A stretch of 64,000 nt of DNA, taken from Apostichopus japonicus. Its lineage: Eukaryota > Echinodermata > Holothuroidea > Aspidochirotida > Stichopodidae. Shown piece by piece: positions 50,301 to 58,900 of this stretch. Below the pieces are notes generated by a model. The model had not been told where the DNA came from and ran no database searches. It saw only the letters and a program-made list of their open reading frames with translations. The DNA lies in assembly GCF_037975245.1 (NCBI RefSeq), contig NC_092561.1:8742001-8806000 (forward strand), in the 5' to 3' direction. The position numbers were made by a program, and so were the translations under genes. The number at the start of each line of letters is the position of its first letter. Within the stretch, counting starts at the first letter, position 1.

Positions 50301-52950
50301 TCTTAATGGCTTTTCATACAGTTATTACAGTACGCTAGCTGACAGGCATGCAGGTGGTTGGGATTGGAGAGAGCAAAGAGATGGGCTCTTAATTACGGTC
50401 ATTTACTACGAATATTACTGAAGGTACAATGGCAACAGCTGTAGAAAACTCTATCAGTCTGAATACAGGAAAGATGCACCATCCTTAGTGGTCAAGTACT
50501 CCAAATATTTTGTCTAGGAAATGATAATTTTTACTATCCAGACATATGATCACAGTATCAACTGAAATATTTCATAGACGGATTAAATTCAAGCAGAGCA
50601 TACCAGCGGTATTGACGAAGGTCAAACTTTAGACGTTGACCCAACCAATTTAATGGTGTATTGAACCATTAAAAATGAAAAAACACAAATTATGCTATTT
50701 TATACAGTATTTCTTCTGGAAAGACAAGATAATATTCACATATTTGTTTTGACTCTCCTTTTGATATGCTGAATTTGGAGATGTACAGTACAGTACGGTA
50801 CAGAACAGTATAGTACTGTATAGAGTATAGTACAGTATTGTAAAGTATTGTATAGTACTATAGTACAGTATAGTACTATTCAGTACTATACAGTACTATA
50901 CTGTACTAAACTGTACAGTACTTACAGTACTGTATAGCATAGTACTGTATACTACTGTGTAGTACAGTACAGTACTATAAAGTACTATACTGTACAGTAT
51001 AGTACTGTACAGTATTGTACCGTATAGTACTGTACTGCAGTGTACAGTATAGTACTGTACTGCAGTGTACAGTATAGTACTGTATAGAACTGTATAGTAC
51101 TGTACAGTATAGTTAGTACAGTATACTACAGTATAGTACAGTATAGCACAGTAAAGTAAAGTACAGTGCAGATCATTTGAAGGTACAGTATTGGTGTCTT
51201 TCTAGCATACAGTAGTTTGGGCAACAAGCAAGATTTACCTACTGTACACCCTTTAATATTTTACTGCAATCTCTCTCAATCTGGATGGATTCCATAGACC
51301 CTATGGGGGGTTGTAAAAATTAAGGAGTAGGACAAGGGGTCCACAGGGTTGGGAATAAATATTACTGTATACTGTAGGTCTGTTAAGATGCTTCACCATT
51401 AAGGCAATCTGAAAGTGTCATCTCAGGAACGAACCTTGAAATTTTCCAGCCGTGTCGACCAGCCCCAGCCATGTTGGGGCTGCATGGGGTCATTGCATGG
51501 TGGTAGCCTGTATGTCTACTTGTCTAGGAGTCTGTCAACAAGTTCTCATTGTCCGCAGGTATGGATGGAAACAAAAAGTTGAGAACCGTATATATTTTTC
51601 GGTACTTACCTCTTCGTTTTCGGACTGACGGTTTACCCAACCGTACCTACTGTGTCCTCCCCTCATGTGGTACGAGATATGATATCACAGGTCTGACATC
51701 CGCATATAAATCAGAATTTAAGCAATCAGATCATTTACAATTCAACATGAAAAAAACAGAAAAATCAGGCCAAACGACTGAAACAGTGGCGAGTTCCAGT
51801 CAAAACTCATCTGGTAAGATGACTTGTAAAGTCAAGTATTAATCTTCCCAAATGGAGTCTTGAAAACAATCAAAAACCCAAAATGTCACACACACACGTG
51901 ACACAAAAGAGAAAAATATAAATTGTCAAATTTTAATCCTGTCCTGATTGGCTGATGGATGGATGAAGTCAAAATAATCGGAAGCTTACTTTATACAGTA
52001 CATGTATCAACAATTTGGCAAATTTTACAATGTTCAGTAAGTAACGATTGTATTTCCTACTGTATGAAAATATTGTTGGTACAGTTATTTCCGCAAAATA
52101 TGAAAAACTGTCGTCGACTGCAGTAACGGCGTATTGCTGAAGTCAGTGCTGAACAGCACTTACACTCTCACCAGTGTGATGTTACAGAAAAGTAGCCAGG
52201 AGGGCGGGGGGGGGGGGGGAGAGAGAGATGGCTGTCATTTACATGAACAGCGCAGCATAGCAAATGACTCACTTCAATATATTTATCACTCCAAATATAC
52301 CACTGCTGCACAGGTAACTTGGATGAACCTGAAACCTGTAAACCCACAATTGCAGCATCCAGTCCAGGCAATAACAAACTGCATGATCCAAAAAGTAGGT
52401 TAGGTTTCCAGACCTGTACAATAGAATTACTTGATAAAGAGCCAAAGACATGCATAAAATCTGGCAAAAACAGCTTTTTCGCTGGGTTCAATTAAAGGAC
52501 AAAGCTTCCTAGGTAGTTGGTACAATGCCAAACATACTTTTCATTTTTAAAAGTTCTGGAAAGCTGTCTGTACAGAAGTAGAAAAACTGCTGGAGAACAT
52601 CTGAAAAACTAAATTTTTCTTTTGGCTGAACTGTCAGTCACTGACGGTGACTTTGGCCTGTTTCTATGGAACCACTCTGGAAAATCCTGTGCATTGCAGT
52701 CTACACCCTGGGTAATTTCGCCACATGCCCGTAGATGTGACCTTTGCAAATGAGTGTAGATATGCCTACAATCAATATCATCATTACTGAATTATAATTT
52801 TGTACAGGAGAGGAAAATATACAAACACCTAGTATACATTTATTTTGTTATCTGATGATTTGAGTAAAAGTGTTCCACTAGTCTCAAACTATATTCCGCT
52901 CTGTCATAAAGCACTCTGCGCCAAGATAGACGCAAACCAACCAACTACAT

Positions 52951-52998
<48 letters not shown>

Positions 52999-55900
52999 TA
53001 TATATATATATATATATATTTTTAAGATATCCATGCCATATACCAGCTCCTTATTCTATGATTATGATATATATTTTTTAAGTGCCAGAAGCTGCATTAT
53101 GTTGTTAAATTTTGTGTACTGCAGCTGTTTTGATGGCTCTGAACTATCTCTTATAAATTACTTTGTGCAAAAACTGCTTTATATAAAGTTATACATCTTT
53201 AAATTTGTATAACAATGTGCCCCTTTTGTGTAGCAATTTGTGATGCTATCCCGGGATCAATTTTTCTCTGTAGTCAAGCAAGACAGTTTGGAGAGTGAGA
53301 CAGTACATGCATAGAGCAGTGGGTAAAGGTCGTAATGTCTCAGTCAATTCATGACTCATGATTCCAACCCGCATGCAGCCAATATACTGGAGAATGTTCA
53401 AGCAAGTCAGCTGATTAAATAATTCAATAGTGACACTGTGTACCGTACACTAGTATACTGTACTATAGACTTAACAAGGTGATTACAGTGTAACTAGTCA
53501 TCCTTAAACACTTGCTAGCACAACCTTACAATCCTGTATCGTACTGCATTGCACTGTATCATAAAATTACAGTGCTGTATAGCAGGGTCAATCGGTTACA
53601 TCTCCATGTTCCGACGTCTCTATGTTCCGACGTCTCGATGTTAATTTTTTTTTACCCAAATTTTTTGGGACTTAAATTTTTTTGGACCAAAATTTTTGAC
53701 CACTTGTTTTCGGACCAACTCTTTTTCGGACCAAAATTATTTTATACCAAAATATTTTTATGACCAATTTTTTTTGGACCAAAATTTTTGACACCAACAT
53801 GTTTTCGGACCAACTTTTTTCGGACCCAAATTTTGTTTGACCAAACTGATTTTGGTCCCAAAAAATTTTAGTACAAACAATTAAATTTCGGGTCACAAGC
53901 AATTTTCGGTCACCAGCACTATTTGGGTCATAACAAACTTTGGGCCCTTTTTTTTCATGAAAAAAATTTGGTGCGTCCAAAAAATTGTGTCCCCCAAAAA
54001 AAGGTAGGTTAGAAAAAATTTTGGTCCAAAAAAATGGAGTCCCACCAAAAAAATTGGGTCCCAAAAAAAATGGGGCCCAAAATATTAAGTCCCCCAAAAA
54101 AATTTGGTCCGAAAAATGGGGGACCAAAAAGATTGAGTCTCCAAAAAAAAATTGGTCCGAAAAAATTTTGGTAAAAAAAAATTTGAGTCCAAACAAATTG
54201 TCGGAACATAGAGACGTCGGAACATAGAGACGTCGGAACATAGGGATGTCACCGGTCAATCACATCACACAAACCTTGCTATGAGGGTAGGCCATTGCAA
54301 TCTACAGGCAATAACACACTGTGCATGCATGTATAACTTTAAATTTGAGGGCAAGGCGCTCTACATGAATTGTCAAAGTCGTCTTTTATATCCTCCATGT
54401 AAAGACTAAGGAAAATCTGATTTTTACTTCTAAGATAATCCAGAATGCAAAAATGCATTGTGGTTTCGACGATGTAACATAAGCAGTTTTCTTCATGAAT
54501 CTGACATTATGTATCTATAGTGAGGGTGCACAACATACTTGATCTTAGTAAGACAGTGGAAACCATTGTGATGTGACAAATAATAAATTCACAATGACAC
54601 AGGCTGTCCTGAAATGACCAATGACCTTGTTGAAATATTGTGAAAAGCATGGTTTTCACAATTTGACCCCTGGTGAAATCAAAGATCATTGACCTCTGCC
54701 ACAACATTCTTGTACTCAATGTGGTACAATTACATACCAAATAATCTATCTGTCCAAGCTTCCCTTGCAATATTGTGTTCAGGAAGGTGTCTTAGTGTAA
54801 AGAGACAGGTTAGAGGGGAGTGCAGTGAATAATTGGCATCTGTTGAGTTCAAATGACTAAAAGCAATAATACTAGGCTCCTTCAAATTGTTATGGTACAT
54901 CTACTGTACATACCAAATATTAGATCTGCCCAAGGTTCCTTTCTTGCAATACCATGTTTACAAGGCTTTCTCAATTCTACCTGTTATCCCCAAATGATCT
55001 TTGACCTCCACCAAAATCGATAGGCCTCTTTTACTCAATGTTATACACCTTCATACCAAGTATAAGGTCTGCCCAAGCTTCCCTTGTTGTGATATCGTGT
55101 TTACAAGGTTTTCAAAATTTGACACCTGGTGACCCCAATGACCTGTGACCTCCACTAACAACAATGAGCTTCTTGTACTCAATGTGCTACTTCTATGAAA
55201 TTGGTCGGAGCTTCCCTTCTTGAGATACTGTATATCGTGTTAACAAGGACATCATAAACGCATGTATACACGCACACATACTGTACACACACACACATGC
55301 GCCATCATGAATGCAAAGGTTACTTACGATTATCATCGAAACCAAAAACTGAGTTTTCAAACTACCCTGTATGCAATAAATTTCATATACTGTAGATATA
55401 AAAAGCAAAAAATATCCTTAACTGTGGCATACTTTTTCATGCCCTGAGCATTGCACTCACCATTTGCTACGTGAAGTTGATCGAAAAATGTTCAACATTG
55501 AACATATATCTATATACTGTACATACATATATAATATACATCTATATATATATATTACTGTACTTACATCAATCGTCATTGTGCAATCCCTCACAATTTC
55601 CCAAGTATGTAAATGTTTAAGTCCTTTCAAAAAAAAAGTTTCAATGACAATTAATAATTCTGTCTTGCTATGGTGAAGTGTCCTCAAAACTGGACTATTA
55701 AATCAAATTGTTAACGAGAGACAAAATGTTCCAAAATTCCAAATGTTCACATATCTTGAGTCACATACATATATATGAGATCTTTGGTTTAAGTCTTAAG
55801 TCTAAAGTCTTCTCAAACTCCTGTCGCAGTTCCTATTCCACCCGTTTCAAAAGTGCTTAAAGATGATTTTTTCCTTTCTTTCGACAGAGCTCTGATTAAT

Positions 55901-58900
55901 CGACACTATGTACATTCCCCTCACCTGTAACTGTGCAGACTGCTATTAAGTATCTTGATGACGAAGCGGACGTAATGAACCAGTGTTTGTTTATTCAGGT
56001 ACTGTTGTAGCGCTCTGTATTAGCTACAGTATGTCAGTTTCAATGTACATTCAGAGGCTATTTACAATATTGTACTGTATACTGTACATTCAACAGAACC
56101 ATTCCTAGGAATCCTTTTGTTTTTTCTTTTGGCTTTGTCGTTTTACAACAATCCTTTTGGATGTTAAATAACAGTATCTAAACTTACCATGATCAGGGCC
56201 AAAAGTTTGGAACAGTTCACTATCCTTACAGGTCCAAACAGATTGGGCAGTTTTTTTTTTCTAAATTTCAGTAAATTATATTAACTCTCAGATTGACTTT
56301 CTAATTTTTTTTTTTTTTTTTTAAGACTTAAATTTTAGTATTAAAAATTCTATGACTATAAGACAAGAGATGAAATGAAGCAAGAGTTCTAATACAAACA
56401 ACTAATTACAACACCCGGACACACACTGCAGTTTACGTGGGTGTTGTCCCAACACGTGCCTGTTACGTACTAAAGACTAAATTGATCAAATCAAATTTCT
56501 GCAAATAATCTTTTCAGTCTATTACCAACTTTATGCCAATGCTTTCTGGAACGGAGCCAACAAAAACCCCCCAAAAAACAAACAATTTAAAATAAATATC
56601 AATGTCTCCTAGGAAACAATCACGTCAGCAAACTTTACGCCCTCTATTTTTTTTTTTACAAAGGCAAACTTGAGCTACAGTTCATAAAATCAAACTTATC
56701 CTATACAGTCTACAGAACCTACAAATTAGATATTTTTATATATCCAAATTATCCATGTCAAGAGACATAAACATCAAAATTAGAACAAAACCTGGTTACC
56801 AGAATGTAGTTACTGAAGAATGCTAAATTGCTTGAGAAGTCTTAGTCACCTTTATCTGCCTATATCCAACAAACAACACACAAGTGGACACATTACTACC
56901 CACGTACTGGCACATGATCTGTGTTGCACAGAATGGCATACTTCAAGGGAAAACACCTGAAGATTTTTTACATGGGACTGCAACCTTCCACATATCTTGT
57001 TAATGGAAAGCAAAACTAATGTGGGAGGATCATCTGTGAAACTGGTTGTGTCAATATTTGATAAGTGAAAGCTGCAACCTTGTACAGTAGGCCTCCGATT
57101 GCATGGAGAGTACTCGATTCTGTCATCGGTATCTGTCGTCTATCCAACAATAACAACAACACACAGGTGGGCATATCATTACTAGTGTGCCCACTGGCAA
57201 ATGACTGGCAAATTGTATCAATATGTAATTATAAAGTAAATAGCTGCAGCCTTGCAGGTCCTGGTACGTCCTAGTACATGTATAGTACTTGATAATAATT
57301 TAAAAAAATGAACTTGAATAAAGTTAATAAACACCACAACAGGCAAATTGCAGGTCCTGGTACTGTACGTCCAGTACTTGATAATAATTAAAAAATGAAC
57401 TTGAAATAAAGTTAATAAAACACCACAAGCTAGGCTTACAGTCTACTCGATTCCGAACAGAGACAATATAAAACTATATAAACTGTGACAATTATAAATT
57501 TATGCTTGCCTGCCTGTAATTCTCTGAACACAAGTATATTGAAAAAAGAGAAAGCCATGGCAAGGTGTTCAGCCTTTGACATGTGGTGACAAGTGTTTGA
57601 CATTGACCTCCATAGCAAATTGAATCCGCATACAGTACCAAGTCTGAACTTCGTCCAGGCTTCGATATATTCCAGTTATTGTGTTAACAAAGTTTTCAGA
57701 CTCATATGAACCACATAAAGACCAAGCGCGTAGCGAGGAAATTTGCCAAGGGAGGGACGAACCTGTAGGCAAACTATTAGAGCCGTAGATTCGGCACTGG
57801 GAACTATCTAAGCGTAGCACCACCATGAGTTGGTGCGAAGCATACAATAAAAATGTTGGCCGAAAATGCCTCCCAGATCGCTGGAAATGGCACTTCCCAG
57901 GCCTTGTAAGTTGCATCTAAGCATTTTCTATTTTGAAATAGCTAGCGATATCATAAAAACATACAAAAAAAATTGCTCAAGGGGGGGGGGGGCAGTCGCC
58001 CCCTTTCCCTTAGCTACGCGCCTGATAAAGACATCAGTTTAACTACAGTAAGTTACAGAGTTAACTTGGAGTTACAATTTCTTGTAGTCACTATGACAAA
58101 TTCACACACTTTGTATGACTTTTTGAGTATTGGTGCCATCAAATACAGTTGTGTCAAAGACACACAGAAGCACACACACACCATCATGACCATGTAGAAG
58201 ATCCAAACGACTCAGGGAGTGCAAAAGAATTAAATTACTAATTTTCACTTTGCTGACAGGAAAAATGTGTATTTGATGGCATGATTATGGATTACAAAAT
58301 CGCTGATATCATTTGTAAAATGTTTTGTTTTGTGTTCGTGATCATCACTTAAACTATCACAACCATCACATCAATCATATGATCTCTATCGTAATATCCT
58401 TTCTAAGCTTGATTTGGAAGGCGATATCTTGGGAAGCACAAGCTCATATTGATAGCCATATCAACATCGCAACATCACCGCAAGACTAGGTTGTCTTTGA
58501 CATACCAAATTTCCTCTTCATTTCTGTTAAATATTTGCTAAAATTATGGCAATCAATTAACTTTAACTGAAGGATTGTTGATGCGTTTTTAGGCTTACTT
58601 GTTGCAAACCGTTAATACTAGGCTTAACACTAACAGCAAAAGAAAAAATGGCAAGGAGATTAAGAAAATATTATGAATCTCTGGTGAACCACAAAGAAAT
58701 TTGAGTCCAGGCAATGTGCCTTTGGCAATTGCTTTTCCAATATATATGCCAGGGGTTCCCTAGCTGGAGTGCATGTACCCCCAGGGTTGCATGAGTCCAT
58801 CCCAGGGGGTTCATGAGATGTTTCTGAAAGTCAAAACTAGAGAACTTTTTGTTCAACTAAAATCTGATATATCATATAGTTTAGTAATGTACAAAAGTCG

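Noticed and set aside
51549-51842. 97-codon plus-strand frame
   Set aside because: No recognisable domain, no splice context, and antisense to an intron.
53672-54259. 195-codon minus-strand open frame rich in Phe, Gly and Pro
   Set aside because: It is the foldback element's repeated AAAATTTTTGG words read in frame; the opposite strand gives a similar repetitive frame.
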